64,000 nucleotides of DNA from Paracoccaceae bacterium (GTDB taxonomy: Bacteria > Pseudomonadota > Alphaproteobacteria > Rhodobacterales > Rhodobacteraceae): assembly GCA_028874915.1 (NCBI GenBank), contig JAPPHA010000006.1, forward strand, positions 62,068 to 126,067, read 5' to 3'. The position numbers and the translations under genes were made by a program. This document shows, in pieces, positions 1-9,593 of this stretch (positions within the stretch are counted from its first letter, which is position 1; each line of letters begins with the position of its first letter). Under the pieces are notes generated by a model, which searched no databases, was not told where the DNA came from, and saw nothing but the letters and a program-made list of their open reading frames with translations.

Positions 1-1
1 C

Positions 2-1102
2 GGCACACCGGATTCGACGACTGAAGGCGCCGATCCAACCTCCAGCGTTGAATCCGGTTCCGGCACGCTTCCGCGCGAACCATCCAGTCCGGGGGCCGAG
101 TTGCCAGCCGCACATACGGCCAGTCAGCCAGCGCAGGACGAGTCCACGACAAAGAATCCGGGCGACGAATCAAATCGAGTTCCGAAGAAGCCAGCATCGC
201 GGCGAAGCCGAAAACGGCGTCCTGCCAAGAGCAGCAGAACTCGAGCAATTACAACACCAGCCAATGCCGAGGCATCCGCGGATGCGAATTTGCCGGAAGC
301 GGATCCGACGTCTTCCGGCGACGACGGGGCGGACAAGGACTCTCCGCGCCAGCCTTTGACCACAGATGCCAAGGAATCTTCTGAGCCCACCCCCAAAGGA
401 GCTGATGAAAAACCGACCCGGACCCGAAAGACCGCGTCGCGGCGATCGCCCCGTCGAAGCCGGCAATCGGCCGTCAAGGCCGGGGACAGTCCAGCCACAA
501 CCGAATCCGGGAACCTAACCGAGGTCGAATCTCCCGATTCTGCCACAGTGGAGACGGTAACGGGAGAATCGGATGCGGACGTGGTCGAGATGCCAGGGGC
601 AAAACCAGTTGAGTCCGGATCGATGCCTTCCTCCGAACCTTCGGTTCAGGAAGCCAACGACACCACGTCCGACAACCCTTCCGGGGCCAGCGGTGAAAAC
701 GACGGCGGCAATCGGCGGCGGCGAACGCGCAAATCGTCGGCACGGCGCAGAACTCCGCGGACATCTGCCGAGTCCTCCCAGTCCAAGTCTTCCACTATTG
801 ACACGGGTTCCGGATCCGGCGACGCCAATGACGAAATGGCCCCTCTTGAAGCCACGAATGAAATCGTGGGTGCAAATGGAGGGAGCGACGTCGATGACGA
901 CCCTGGTCGCTCCGTCCGTGCCCAGGATACGACCGCCAACCCGCCGTCGGCTACAGGCCAGCTTCCGGACGACGAAAGCCTGCCAGAGTCGACCGACGGC
1001 ACCGACAGTTCAGGGACCGGGCGGAGCGGAACGCGGCGGGTCGGCTGGTGGTCCTCATCGCGTCCGGAATCCCAGGACAAGCCAGCGTCGGAGTCCGACT
1101 GA
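2..1102 (+). CDS. rne: C-terminal part of probable ribonuclease E (5' end outside window)
   Basis: The frame is open from the left edge, so only the last 366 residues are visible. It has no folded domain: long Ser/Thr/Asp/Glu/Pro-rich stretches alternate with three Arg-rich clusters (for example RRSRKRR, RRSPRRSR and RRRRTRKSSARRR). The end carries a GTRRVGWW motif, like the KRxGWW-type tail that closes many alphaproteobacterial RNase E proteins. In that family this tail is the disordered scaffold that binds RNA and degradosome partners at the membrane or in the cytoplasm. The neighbouring M48 protease and DsbA genes also follow rne in related genomes, as I recall. The catalytic half is not visible, so the name is an inference from composition, tail and context. 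Confidence 0.55.
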   Translation, partial: GTPDSTTEGADPTSSVESGSGTLPREPSSPGAELPAAHTASQPAQDESTTKNPGDESNRVPKKPASRRSRKRRPAKSSRTRAITTPANAEASADANLPEADPTSSGDDGADKDSPRQPLTTDAKESSEPTPKGADEKPTRTRKTASRRSPRRSRQSAVKAGDSPATTESGNLTEVESPDSATVETVTGESDADVVEMPGAKPVESGSMPSSEPSVQEANDTTSDNPSGASGENDGGNRRRRTRKSSARRRTPRTSAESSQSKSSTIDTGSGSGDANDEMAPLEATNEIVGANGGSDVDDDPGRSVRAQDTTANPPSATGQLPDDESLPESTDGTDSSGTGRSGTRRVGWWSSSRPESQDKPASESD

Positions 1103-1256
1103 AGGCGAAAACAGTAACCAACGGACTCACGGGGCATTCACGTCAGCCGGAGTCGGACGGAGGGCCCTGCCCCCGTTGGTCATCAACTGGCTCGCGAACG
1201 ATTCGCAAGTCCGAAGGGGAATGGTGCATCAAGTGCTTCGAGGGTGGCGATCAGAT

Positions 1257-2597
1257 ATGCAGAGATGTCTTCGTAGCAGCTTAGCTGTATTGGTGATGAT
1301 GGCCGCCGCCGTATCCGGTCCGGCATGGCCTGCCGAAGTCATTCGCGACGCCGAGATCGAACGGACCTTGAAACAGGTCAGCGCACCGGTCGTCGAAGCC
1401 GCTGGCCTCGCTCCCGACGCCGTGGATTTCCTGCTGATCAAGGCGCCGGAACTGAATGCCTTCGTCGTTGGCGGCAGGACAATCGTCATCAATTCCGGCC
1501 TGATCATGAAACTGGAACGCGTGGAGATGTTTCAGGCGGTCATAGCCCATGAGTTGTCCCATATCGTTGGCGGCCATCTGGTCCAGCGTTCGCTCGTTCA
1601 CGGTGACGTCAACACGGCTGCCGGCCTGGGTTTCATCCTTGGCCTAGCGACTGCAGCGGCCGGAGGCGGTTCGGCCGGTTTCGGGATCGCCGTCGGAACG
1701 ATAGACGCGGCCAGAAAGGGTTTGTACGCGTTTTCGCGCTCACAGGAGACATCCGCAGATCGCATGTCCGTCCGTATCCTGGCGGATGCCGGAATTGATC
1801 CCCAGGCCGCCATTGATGTCCTGGAGCTTCTTGACCGTCAGGAGCCACTTGGGGCGGCGGACAGTCGCTACCTTCGGACGCACCCGCTTTCCGCCATGCG
1901 GATCGGCAGAATTCGGACGTTGGTTGACGACGGGACAAAACGTCTCGCCGCCTTGGATCCGGCGGTGAAGGAGCGGCAGCGGTACTGGTACGCCCGCGCC
2001 CGCGCAAAGTTCAGGGGCTTCCTCGGTTCGGCATCGCGCAATGTCCGGGAACTCGAAGGGTCCGGTCGGGGGGAAATCGCTACGCTCGTCCGAGCGATTT
2101 CCCATTTCCGGCTTCCGGACTTCGAGCAGGCGCTTGCGGAAACTGATCGCCTTCTGGAATTGCGGCCAGGTGATCCCTTTTACCATGAACTCAAGGCGCA
2201 GTTTCTGCTTGAGAGCGGCCGGATCGATCCGGCGGTCAGGTCCTATCGGAAGGCGGCATCCCTTGCACCTGAGGAGTCTCTGCTTCTCGCCGGGCTCGGG
2301 CGGGCTCAGCTTGCCACCAACGAGTCCGGATCCCTTCACGAGGCACTCGCGACGCTAGAGCGAGCCTATGACCTTGATTCTCGCGACAGCCGCATGCTCC
2401 GCGATCTCGCCATCGCCCATCAACGGCTTGGAAATCAGGGGATGGCCGCGCTCGTGACAGCCGAAAGATACGCGCTGGAAACACGATTTGACCAAGCCGC
2501 CGTCCACGCCGACCGTGCGTATCGGACCCTTCCCCGGGGCTCACCGGAATGGCAGAGGGCGCGTGACATACTTTTGGCCACCGAACGTGTCCACTAA
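1257..2597 (+). CDS. M48 family periplasmic metalloprotease with TPR repeats (BepA/YfgC-like)
   Basis: A protein of 446 residues from the ATG that places a signal peptide (residues 1-26, hydrophobic core, ending PAWPA) at the N-terminus; a GAGGGTGG stretch lies just upstream. The zinc site HELSH is at 98-102, followed by GGH, and the third ligand is probably E164 in QETSADRM, the usual M48 pattern. A Gly/Ala-rich hydrophobic segment follows the active site (about 120-147). The last 200 residues look like TPR helices (LLELRPGDPFYHELKAQ, LLAGLGRAQLA). BepA-type enzymes act in outer-membrane protein quality control; that role is inferred from architecture. The open frame extends upstream inside the rne tail, but that part does not look coding. 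Confidence 0.88.
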   Translation: MQRCLRSSLAVLVMMAAAVSGPAWPAEVIRDAEIERTLKQVSAPVVEAAGLAPDAVDFLLIKAPELNAFVVGGRTIVINSGLIMKLERVEMFQAVIAHELSHIVGGHLVQRSLVHGDVNTAAGLGFILGLATAAAGGGSAGFGIAVGTIDAARKGLYAFSRSQETSADRMSVRILADAGIDPQAAIDVLELLDRQEPLGAADSRYLRTHPLSAMRIGRIRTLVDDGTKRLAALDPAVKERQRYWYARARAKFRGFLGSASRNVRELEGSGRGEIATLVRAISHFRLPDFEQALAETDRLLELRPGDPFYHELKAQFLLESGRIDPAVRSYRKAASLAPEESLLLAGLGRAQLATNESGSLHEALATLERAYDLDSRDSRMLRDLAIAHQRLGNQGMAALVTAERYALETRFDQAAVHADRAYRTLPRGSPEWQRARDILLATERVH

Positions 2598-2801
2598 GGT
2601 CCAGAGAGACCGGTATGCCAAATCCAGCGTTCCGTCCAATCGCGCATTCGGCTCGTTCTGGTCCCATTGTGAAGCCGGATACAAATTGCAATTCGGCCCG
2701 AATCCGGGACGCTGCCTCAGTCGCTTCGGGCCTCGGGCCTCGGGGCCCGGAACCGATCGTGGGTCGGCCCGGGACGATGCCGATTTGAACAGGAGATGAC
2801 C

Positions 2802-3569
2802 ATGACCCTCAGAACCGTATTTGCGGCTGCTTTGCTCGCCCTGTCCTTTCCAGCAGTTCCGGCCTTGTCCTCAGACGCCGAGGCCGTCTTTGCTGACGAA
2901 GGGTTTCGCCAGGCGCTGCGGGAGGAGATCAGGGACTACTTGCTGTCAAATCCTGACATTCTCGTGGAGATGATCGCGATCCTCGAATCCCGGCAGGAAC
3001 AGGCCCGGGTCGATACGGAACGGGCGATGATCGCAGATCTCGGTGATGAGATATTCAATGACGGGTTTTCCTATGTTGGCGGAAATCCCGACGGCGATGT
3101 CACGTTGGTCGAGTTTCTCGACTATCGATGTGGATTTTGCCGACGCGCGCATCCGGAAGTCCGTGCGCTACTCAACGACGACGGCGAAGTGCGTTGGATC
3201 GTCAAGGAATTCCCGATCCTGGGTGAAGAATCAGTCTACGCCTCCCGAATGGCGATCGCCACTCTTCGGAGCCTGGGGGGGGACGCCTATCGAACGCTCC
3301 ATGACGTCTTGATGGCGTTCAACGGGCCGATCAACCCGAGAACCCTGCCCGTGATTTCCGCTGAGGCCGGGTTGAATCCAGACGTTGTGCAGGCAGCCAT
3401 GCAGGATCCCGAAGTGGATGCCCAAATCCGGGCTGTCCGGTCACTGGCCAATGCCATGCAAATTACCGGAACGCCTGCCTTCGTTGTCGGTGATCAGATC
3501 ATTCGCGGATTTGTTCCAAGAGACGCACTCCAGGACGCAATCTTGGCAGCCAGGAAAAACGGTGGCTGA
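2802..3569 (+). CDS. DsbA family thiol:disulfide interchange protein (Com1/ScsC-like)
   Basis: This is a secreted thioredoxin-fold protein of 255 residues. The ATG at 2802 is preferred over the one at 2796 because AGGAG (2791-2795) touches the earlier codon but sits six bases from the later one. Residues 1-23 form a signal peptide. A helical N-terminal extension (30-80) precedes the thioredoxin fold, as in the Com1 group, whose extension can mediate oligomerisation. The redox motif is CGFC at 110-113, and the cis-proline loop is GTPAF near the C-terminus. It should oxidise or isomerise periplasmic disulfides; the choice between these cannot be made from sequence. About 200 bases separate it from accB, a place where aroQ often lies in relatives. 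Confidence 0.87.
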   Translation: MTLRTVFAAALLALSFPAVPALSSDAEAVFADEGFRQALREEIRDYLLSNPDILVEMIAILESRQEQARVDTERAMIADLGDEIFNDGFSYVGGNPDGDVTLVEFLDYRCGFCRRAHPEVRALLNDDGEVRWIVKEFPILGEESVYASRMAIATLRSLGGDAYRTLHDVLMAFNGPINPRTLPVISAEAGLNPDVVQAAMQDPEVDAQIRAVRSLANAMQITGTPAFVVGDQIIRGFVPRDALQDAILAARKNGG

Positions 3570-3769
3570 CGGATGTACATTCGCGGGAGGGCTGAGAGCG
3601 GCATGCAGGACGCGGGATTCAGGCCCGTTGCGTGCGCGGAATTGTTAACCCGCGAATCGTCGGTGACTCCGCGGGACGGACCGGTTACCGGGCTTTACCA
3701 CACTTCGTGCGTGCTTGTATGCAGAGGGCTTGGAAACGGTCATACCACCGTTCCGGGTAAAGGACGGCG

Positions 3770-4285
3770 ATGAACAAAGACACGCAAGAAGAGGATCTGG
3801 CCTATCTCAAAGCGCTGGCCGAATTGATTCAGGTTCAGGACATCGCCGAACTGGAAATCCGGCGGACCTATCGAGATGACTCAGTGCTTGAAGTCAGACT
3901 GAACCGGCGGGGACCTCTTTCACCCAGTCCACCGACTGTGCCGCCTGCGCACCCTGCTCCGGCGTCTACACCCCACGACAAGGGGGAATCGTTCGCGCCC
4001 GCGGAAACAGTTGCGACGTCAGTCGAGAGGCCTGGTGCCTCCGAAAGACATCCAGGATTGGTGACGTCGCCGATGGTCGGGACGGTCTACCTTCAGGCAG
4101 AACCTGGCGCGTCTCCATTCATCAAGGTTGGCGACGACGTTTCCGAGGGCCAGACGCTTCTCATCATTGAAGCGATGAAAACAATGAATCACATCCCCTC
4201 ACCTTTTTCTGGAAAGGTTGTCCGCATTCTTGCCGAGAACCAAGCACCGGTGGAATTCGGGGCTCCCTTGGTGATCATCGAATAG
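3770..4285 (+). CDS. accB: Biotin carboxyl carrier protein of acetyl-CoA carboxylase
   Basis: This protein of 171 residues carries the biotin that shuttles CO2 between biotin carboxylase and carboxyltransferase in the first step of fatty acid synthesis. Residues 1-47 form the conserved N-terminal segment (LAELIQVQDIAELEI), 48-92 are a Pro/Ala-rich linker, and 95-171 form the biotinyl domain. The biotinylation motif is EAMKTMN with K137 as the acceptor. The length is normal for AccB. The stop is 14 bases before accC, so the two are cotranscribed. I see no defect. Confidence 0.96.
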   Translation: MNKDTQEEDLAYLKALAELIQVQDIAELEIRRTYRDDSVLEVRLNRRGPLSPSPPTVPPAHPAPASTPHDKGESFAPAETVATSVERPGASERHPGLVTSPMVGTVYLQAEPGASPFIKVGDDVSEGQTLLIIEAMKTMNHIPSPFSGKVVRILAENQAPVEFGAPLVIIE

Positions 4286-4299
4286 CAGGACCGGTCGCC

Positions 4300-5649
4300 T
4301 TGGTCCGTATCTCCAAGATTCTTGTCGCCAATCGTGGCGAGATTGCACTTCGCATCATTCGGGCCTGCCAGGAAATGGGAATCTCCACAGTTGCGGTGCA
4401 TTCAACGGCCGATGCCGACGCCATGCATGTTCGAATGGCCGATGAGAGCGTCTGCATTGGCCCCCCTACGGCCGCATTGAGCTACCTCTCGACGGCTTCC
4501 ATCATTTCGGCCTGCGAGATTTCCGGTGCCGAGGCCGTTCATCCGGGTTACGGATTCCTTTCGGAGAATGCGGAATTTGCTGAAATTCTTGAAGACCACG
4601 GGCTGCGATTCATTGGACCATCCGCCGAGCACATCCGTCTGATGGGAGACAAGATTGCGGCCCGGAACGCGATGTCCAGACTGGGGGTACCCTGTGTTCC
4701 GGGATCGAATGGATGCCTGAACAACCTCGATTCCGCACGGCGAGCGGCCCGAGAGGTCGGTTATCCGGTTATCATCAAGGCGTCGGCTGGCGGCGGGGGT
4801 CGAGGAATGAAGCTGGCACGAAACGACGACGAGCTCGACACCGCCTTTTCGTCTGCACGGTCGGAGGCCATGGCCGCATTCGGGAACGACGAGCTCTATT
4901 TGGAAAAATATCTCGCCAAACCGCGTCATATCGAAATCCAGGTCTTTGGGGACGGCCGGGGCCGGGCCGTTCATCTGGGTGAACGCGACTGTTCCATTCA
5001 AAGACGCCACCAAAAACTCATGGAGGAGGCGCCGGCTCCCGGGATGGATCCCGAGACGCGAGCCCGGATCGGCGCAATTTGCACGGCCGCCATAGCCGAC
5101 ATTGACTATGCCGGTGCGGGAACAATTGAATTCCTTTACGATCAGGGAGAATTCAGTTTCATCGAAATGAACACGCGTCTGCAGGTGGAGCATCCGGTTA
5201 CGGAGTGCGTCTACCACGTCGATCTCGTGAAGGAACAGATCCGGGTCGCCGGGGGTGAAGGCATGACGCTGGAGCAGGATCGCCTTGAACTCATCGGGCA
5301 TGCGGTCGAGGCCCGGATCAATGCCGAGAGCCTGCCCGACTTCACTCCTTGCCCTGGCCGGGTGACGACGTTTCACGCGCCGGGCGGGTTGGGTGTCCGA
5401 TTCGATTCGGCACTTTACCAGGGCTGCACGATTCCCCCCTACTACGACAGCCTTGTCGGCAAGCTGATTGTCCATGGTACGGACCGGAAAGCGGCGCTCG
5501 CCCGCCTGTCTCGCGCCCTGCGCGAAATGGTAGTCGACGGAATTCAGACGACTGCACCGCTCTTCGACCAGTTGCTTCGCGAAGACGACATCCGGACGGG
5601 CAACTATGACATTCACTGGTTGAACCGCTGGCTTGCCGAGACATCTTGA
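4300..5649 (+). CDS. accC: Biotin carboxylase subunit of acetyl-CoA carboxylase
   Basis: The 449-residue protein uses ATP and bicarbonate to carboxylate the biotin on AccB. The N-terminus reads ISKILVANRGEIALRIIRAC, the classical biotin carboxylase start. The ATP-grasp domain carries a glycine-rich loop (KASAGGGGRGMK) and the motif EMNTRLQVEHPVTE; the C-terminal domain has PYYDSLVGKLIVHG. The start is a TTG (TTGGTCCGT), since no ATG or GTG lies in frame before the conserved start; AGGA lies about nine bases upstream. It is directly coupled to accB. The length equals the family norm. Confidence 0.96.
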   Translation: MVRISKILVANRGEIALRIIRACQEMGISTVAVHSTADADAMHVRMADESVCIGPPTAALSYLSTASIISACEISGAEAVHPGYGFLSENAEFAEILEDHGLRFIGPSAEHIRLMGDKIAARNAMSRLGVPCVPGSNGCLNNLDSARRAAREVGYPVIIKASAGGGGRGMKLARNDDELDTAFSSARSEAMAAFGNDELYLEKYLAKPRHIEIQVFGDGRGRAVHLGERDCSIQRRHQKLMEEAPAPGMDPETRARIGAICTAAIADIDYAGAGTIEFLYDQGEFSFIEMNTRLQVEHPVTECVYHVDLVKEQIRVAGGEGMTLEQDRLELIGHAVEARINAESLPDFTPCPGRVTTFHAPGGLGVRFDSALYQGCTIPPYYDSLVGKLIVHGTDRKAALARLSRALREMVVDGIQTTAPLFDQLLREDDIRTGNYDIHWLNRWLAETS

Positions 5650-5661
5650 CTTCGAGGCCGC

Positions 5662-6339
5662 GTGTCAGGGAAGACATTGGTGAGATCACCCTGCGATCGG
5701 GTGACGCCGGGCATGCTCCTGAAAGCCTATTCCATAGGCGTTTTCCCGATGGCAGGGTCGGTCGACGATCCATGGATCGTTTGGGTTGCGCCCCAACGCC
5801 GGGGCATCCTTCCGCTCGAATCCTTTCATGTCTCCCGGTCTCTGCGGCGGCGGATTCGCAAGGGCGAATACCGGATCCTGGTCAACGCCGACTTCGACGG
5901 TACGGTAGCCGGCTGCGCCAATCGCCCGACCACCTGGATCAGCGGCGGAATCCGTCACCTGTTCAATGCACTCCATCAATCCGGTTGCGCCCACTCGATT
6001 GAGGTCCACGACCTCGCAGGTTCAAAAGTCGGAGGTCTCTATGGCCTTGCCATCGGGGGAGCATTCTTTGCGGAGAGCATGTATTCACTGGCGACGGACG
6101 CTTCCAAGATCGCTCTTGCCCATCTGGTTGCCCGCCTCCGGTATGGAGGATTCCGGCTACTCGATGTCCAGTTCCTTTCGCCCCATTTGGCCAGCCTTGG
6201 AGCGATTGAGTTGTCGGCAGAGTCCTATCGAATTCGGCTCGACGCTGCTTTGGCGGTCGGGACAAGAGCCGATTTCTTCAGCTTGCCCGATTCCGTTGAA
6301 CCAGCGGAGATTCTGAGGCTGACTTGTTCGGAAACCTGA
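5662..6339 (+). CDS. aat: Leucyl/phenylalanyl-tRNA-protein transferase
   Basis: This enzyme of 225 residues adds Leu or Phe to N-terminal Arg or Lys of proteins, creating N-degrons for ClpAP. Family signatures are LLKAYSIGVFPM, APQRRGILPL, HVSRSLRRR, the long motif around GGLYGLAIGGAFFAESMYS, and LLDVQFLSPHLASLGAIE. The start is GTG at 5662, 12 bases after the accC stop, so it probably belongs to the accBC transcript. That accBC-aat arrangement is common in Alphaproteobacteria. A near-neighbour in the window is the clpP-clpX operon, which fits the role in regulated proteolysis. Confidence 0.95.
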   Translation: MSGKTLVRSPCDRVTPGMLLKAYSIGVFPMAGSVDDPWIVWVAPQRRGILPLESFHVSRSLRRRIRKGEYRILVNADFDGTVAGCANRPTTWISGGIRHLFNALHQSGCAHSIEVHDLAGSKVGGLYGLAIGGAFFAESMYSLATDASKIALAHLVARLRYGGFRLLDVQFLSPHLASLGAIELSAESYRIRLDAALAVGTRADFFSLPDSVEPAEILRLTCSET

Positions 6340-6374
6340 CTCGCCCCGCCGGTCAGTCAGCCAGTCCCGCTTCC

Positions 6375-7034
6375 TCAATCATCGCCGGACCCGTTTCCAT
6401 TCCGGTGACCGATCGCAGTGACTGCTGAATCGGTTTTCGGCCCAGCCGTTTGCATAACTATGTCAGCGGTTTCCCGATCGTCCCCGGAATCCCCACGCGG
6501 TTCGCTGGCGTGGTCGGACAGGCGGCATCGAATGACCCACACATCGTAGCGAGGGTGGTCAAGCGCGGAGAGCGCCGGGCTTGAGGCCACCATCCAACCG
6601 TCGAAACGGGGCTCCAGGTACCGTCTGTCGCTGATAACAATGCGGGCGAAGGCATCAGAGTTCGGACTCAACTGGGGATAGCGGCATTCGGCCAGTTCCA
6701 CCGTCAGGAATCCTCGCGTCGCCCGTTGTCCTGCCGCCAACTCAACCTCTTCGACATGGCCGGTCAAGAAGTCGAGAATTCGAAGGACCGCACCGTCGCC
6801 GTACGCCGTGACGAGCTTTTCCTCGATCTGATGGGCTTCCGCCGGGGCAAGAGCCGTTGAAGAAATTTCGTCATCCCCTGTTTCGGAGTTGACGATCCGG
6901 GAAGGCTCCTGTGCCTGCGGCGTGGTCGGAAGGCCAGCCACCAGTGCGACTGTGAGGATGGCCAATACACGCCCGATGGCGGCATCCGCTACATCGCCGG
7001 GTGCCCGAAATCTTCGGAGCTTTACCGGTTTCAC
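6375..7034 (-). CDS. DUF2155 domain-containing exported protein
   Basis: This protein of 219 residues has an N-terminal signal (hydrophobic core about 22-38, ending TPQAQ). The DUF2155 core follows, with an Arg/Tyr-containing stretch (LTVELAECRYPQ) and the diagnostic FDGWMVASSPALSALDHP, then YDVWVIRC. The tail is a Ser/Asp/Gly-rich disordered segment. The family is confined to Alphaproteobacteria and its function is unknown. It is the last gene of the NDUFA12-mlaD-DUF2155 set, 37 bases after mlaD, and converges on aat. The recurring link with mlaD and NDUFA12 suggests an envelope or respiratory role, which is inference. Confidence 0.85.
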   Translation of the reverse strand: MKPVKLRRFRAPGDVADAAIGRVLAILTVALVAGLPTTPQAQEPSRIVNSETGDDEISSTALAPAEAHQIEEKLVTAYGDGAVLRILDFLTGHVEEVELAAGQRATRGFLTVELAECRYPQLSPNSDAFARIVISDRRYLEPRFDGWMVASSPALSALDHPRYDVWVIRCRLSDHASEPRGDSGDDRETADIVMQTAGPKTDSAVTAIGHRNGNGSGDD

Positions 7035-7071
7035 GACTCCGCCGGGACCGGAACCGGCGCCGGCTTCCGTG

Positions 7072-7521
7072 TCATCGCTCGGCGTCTCCGGAAAGGACTC
7101 TCGTCAGCAGAGTCAAGAGATTGATACTTCCCTGCGAGTCCTCGATGAAATCGCCGTCCCCAAGCGACTCGAGATCGGCACCCGGATCAATCTGGAAATG
7201 GTATCCTCCGAACAATCCGTCGACAGCAACCCGAACTGCAGAATCCGCAGGGATGGTTACCGTCCGGTCAATCGAAAACGTGACTTTGGCCCGGTAGTCC
7301 TCGGGGTCGAGTTCCATTGCCGTGACCGTGCCAATCTTGATGCCGGCAAGGCGAACATCCGTCCCGCGTGAAACGCCGCCGACATTTCTAAAACTGGCAT
7401 GAAGCTGGTAACTGTCTGTTCTGGCGTCCTGTCCGACATATCCCGCCGCATAGACAAGGAACGCGGCGGCAACGGCGATGACAGCGGCGCCAACGACGAT
7501 TTCAGTGACATCTTCGGACAT
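7072..7521 (-). CDS. mlaD: MlaD-like outer-membrane lipid asymmetry protein
   Basis: The MlaD protein (149 residues) anchors in the inner membrane through one N-terminal helix (residues 9-28) and carries one MCE domain (about 36-115), with the typical FRNVGGVSRGTDVRLAGIKIG and GLFGGYHFQIDPG. In the Mla system it forms a hexameric ring that passes phospholipids between the MlaFEB transporter and periplasmic MlaC. The mlaF, mlaE and mlaC genes are not in this window, which is normal for Alphaproteobacteria, where mlaD sits alone beside NDUFA12. It follows NDUFA12 by 44 bases. Confidence 0.92.
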   Translation of the reverse strand: MSEDVTEIVVGAAVIAVAAAFLVYAAGYVGQDARTDSYQLHASFRNVGGVSRGTDVRLAGIKIGTVTAMELDPEDYRAKVTFSIDRTVTIPADSAVRVAVDGLFGGYHFQIDPGADLESLGDGDFIEDSQGSINLLTLLTRVLSGDAER

Positions 7522-7565
7522 CGGGCGTCAGTTTCACTCGAGTCGAGCGTGCTCGGGAACGGACC

Positions 7566-7931
7566 TCACTCCGGAACCCAGGCCTCGTAGTCCGGCCGTA
7601 GCTCCGGGTTCGGGGACCGCAAGCTTCCCGGAGGCGCATAGGCCCCGTCGGTTCCCGTCAGGTTCTCCACATGCGGTTTCTCCCAAGCCTTGCGGACCGG
7701 AGGAGATTCACTTGGCGGCAAGGCGGCTGTGTGATGCAACCAACCATGCCATTCCGGTGGAATTCGGGACGACTCGGCCTCGCCGTTATAGATGACCCAA
7801 CGCCGTGGACCGCGGCGGAAGTACCGGTTGCCCTGGTTGTCTTCTCCGACAAATTCACCGTGCAGCCAAGTATGGAACTGGGTGTTCAAGGTCTGGCCAT
7901 TCCACCACGTGAAGAGTCGCTTGAGGCTCAT
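7566..7931 (-). CDS. NDUFA12 family NADH dehydrogenase (complex I) accessory subunit
   Basis: This small protein of 121 residues belongs to the supernumerary complex I subunits shared by Alphaproteobacteria and mitochondria. Visible family features are [38 protein letters not shown] and a Pro-rich C-terminus ending YEAWVPE. The chosen ATG is preceded by CGAGGAGGCGCCGC, a strong ribosome binding site. An upstream in-frame extension of more than 100 residues exists but has no family similarity and is rejected. It heads the NDUFA12-mlaD-DUF2155 operon, downstream of clpX. Confidence 0.92.
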   Translation of the reverse strand: MSLKRLFTWWNGQTLNTQFHTWLHGEFVGEDNQGNRYFRRGPRRWVIYNGEAESSRIPPEWHGWLHHTAALPPSESPPVRKAWEKPHVENLTGTDGAYAPPGSLRSPNPELRPDYEAWVPE

Positions 7932-8076
7932 GCGGCGCCTCCTCGATTTCCCCCCCGACAGTCTCCGGACCCTGTTCCCGGTCTCGCAATCGGCTGCCCT
8001 CCGGTCCTCGGCCACCGGGAATTCAACATCTGCGTCACGACGTCCAAGTTCCGGCGTCCACAGGCCGACCCGGGCC

Positions 8077-9342
8077 TCAGGATGCCGTTGCCGATTTTTC
8101 CGGGCGGTCGGCAAAAACCCTGAGTGGATCGCAACGCCGCATGGCGGCGTCCTCGTTGACGACCACTTCCTCAAGGTCCTTGAATCCCGGGAGGTCGAAC
8201 ATGGTGTCGAGAAGAATGTCCTCCATGATCGAGCGGAGACCGCGTGCGCCGGTCTGGCGTTCGATTGCGCGTTTGGCGATGGCACGAAGGGCGTCAGACG
8301 TAAAGGTCAGTTGCACGTTTTCGAGTTCGAAGAGCCGCCCGTATTGCTTGACAAGGGCGTTCTTGGGTTCAGTCAGGATCGTAACCAGAGAGTCTTCATC
8401 GAGGTCCGACAATGTCGCAACGACCGGAAGTCGGCCGATGAACTCCGGAATCAGACCATACTTGAGCAGATCCTCCGGTTCCAGGGTCTTCAGCATATCG
8501 CCGGTTTGACGAGCGTCTTCGTCTCGAACGTCCGCGCCAAATCCGATGGCCGACCCTTTCCCGCGTCTGGCAATGATCTTCTCCAGACCGGAAAATGCGC
8601 CACCGCAAATGAACAGGATGTTGGTGGTGTCGACCTGCATGAACTCCTGCTGCGGGTGCTTTCGGCCACCTTGCGGCGGAACCGAGGCGACCGTCCCTTC
8701 CATAATCTTGAGAAGGGCCTGCTGGACCCCTTCGCCGGATACGTCACGGGTTATCGAGGGGTTGTCGGACTTTCGGGTGATCTTGTCGACTTCATCAATG
8801 TAGACGATCCCCCGTTGGGCTCGTTCGACATTGTACTCCGCCGCCTGCAGTAGTTTGAGGATTATGTTCTCGACATCCTCGCCGACATATCCCGCTTCGG
8901 TCAGCGTCGTGGCATCAGCCATAGTGAAGGGAACGTCGAGGATCCGCGCAAGGGTCTGGGCAAGCAGGGTTTTGCCGCAACCGGTCGGGCCGATGAGAAG
9001 GATGTTTGACTTGGCGAGTTCGATTTCCGAGTTCTTCTCTTCGTGATTGAGCCGCTTGTAATGGTTGTGAACAGCGACGGAGAGAACTCTTTTCGCCATG
9101 TCCTGGCCGATGACGTAGTCGTCAAGGACCTCGCAGATCTGAGCCGGGATCGGAACACCGTCGCCGGACTCCGGAAAACCGGTCCTGACTTCTTCCCGAA
9201 TGATGTCCATGCACAATTCGACACATTCGTCGCAGATGAAGACTTGAGGACCCGCAATCAGTTTTCGGACATCATGCTGGCTCTTGGTGCAAAACGTACA
9301 ATAGAGCGTGTTTCCAGTATTCCTGCTGCGTGATTTTGCCAT
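8077..9342 (-). CDS. clpX: ATP-dependent Clp protease ATP-binding subunit ClpX
   Basis: ClpX (421 residues) is the hexameric unfoldase that feeds substrates to ClpP. The N-terminal zinc-binding domain has C15, C18, C37 and C40. The AAA+ module has Walker A GPTGCGKT at 118-125, Walker [11 protein letters not shown], and the RGSAIGFG-region loop. The end has the small domain ([22 protein letters not shown]). It lies 251 bases downstream of clpP in the usual tig-clpP-clpX order. A lon gene, which often follows, is absent; NDUFA12 follows instead. The sequence is complete with no defect. Confidence 0.97.
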   Translation of the reverse strand: MAKSRSRNTGNTLYCTFCTKSQHDVRKLIAGPQVFICDECVELCMDIIREEVRTGFPESGDGVPIPAQICEVLDDYVIGQDMAKRVLSVAVHNHYKRLNHEEKNSEIELAKSNILLIGPTGCGKTLLAQTLARILDVPFTMADATTLTEAGYVGEDVENIILKLLQAAEYNVERAQRGIVYIDEVDKITRKSDNPSITRDVSGEGVQQALLKIMEGTVASVPPQGGRKHPQQEFMQVDTTNILFICGGAFSGLEKIIARRGKGSAIGFGADVRDEDARQTGDMLKTLEPEDLLKYGLIPEFIGRLPVVATLSDLDEDSLVTILTEPKNALVKQYGRLFELENVQLTFTSDALRAIAKRAIERQTGARGLRSIMEDILLDTMFDLPGFKDLEEVVVNEDAAMRRCDPLRVFADRPEKSATAS

Positions 9343-9593
9343 TCCCTGCCTCCGCTCGCTCCCTGCGCCCCGCGGGCGTGGACGTCGTCCGTTCGTCTGT
9401 TTCTCTTGTTGGTGAAGGACGCTATTTGCTCTGATGTCAGCCTATTTCAGTTTCCGGCCCGGTACAACGCAGAAGCCGGTAAACACGTTGAGCCGGAACC
9501 AGGACGCCCGGTCATCGTGCATCGCGCCAGTTGCCGGACCCGCGTTCGAAATGACCCGTCCGTTCAATTCTACGGTCGCTGGTGGCGTTCCGT

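Noticed and set aside
4402-5616. Long minus-strand frame inside accC
   Set aside because: It is the antisense shadow of a well-supported gene and has no family likeness.
7792-8853. Plus-strand frame opposite clpX and NDUFA12
   Set aside because: Overlaps two clear genes in antisense; high-GC DNA often gives such frames.
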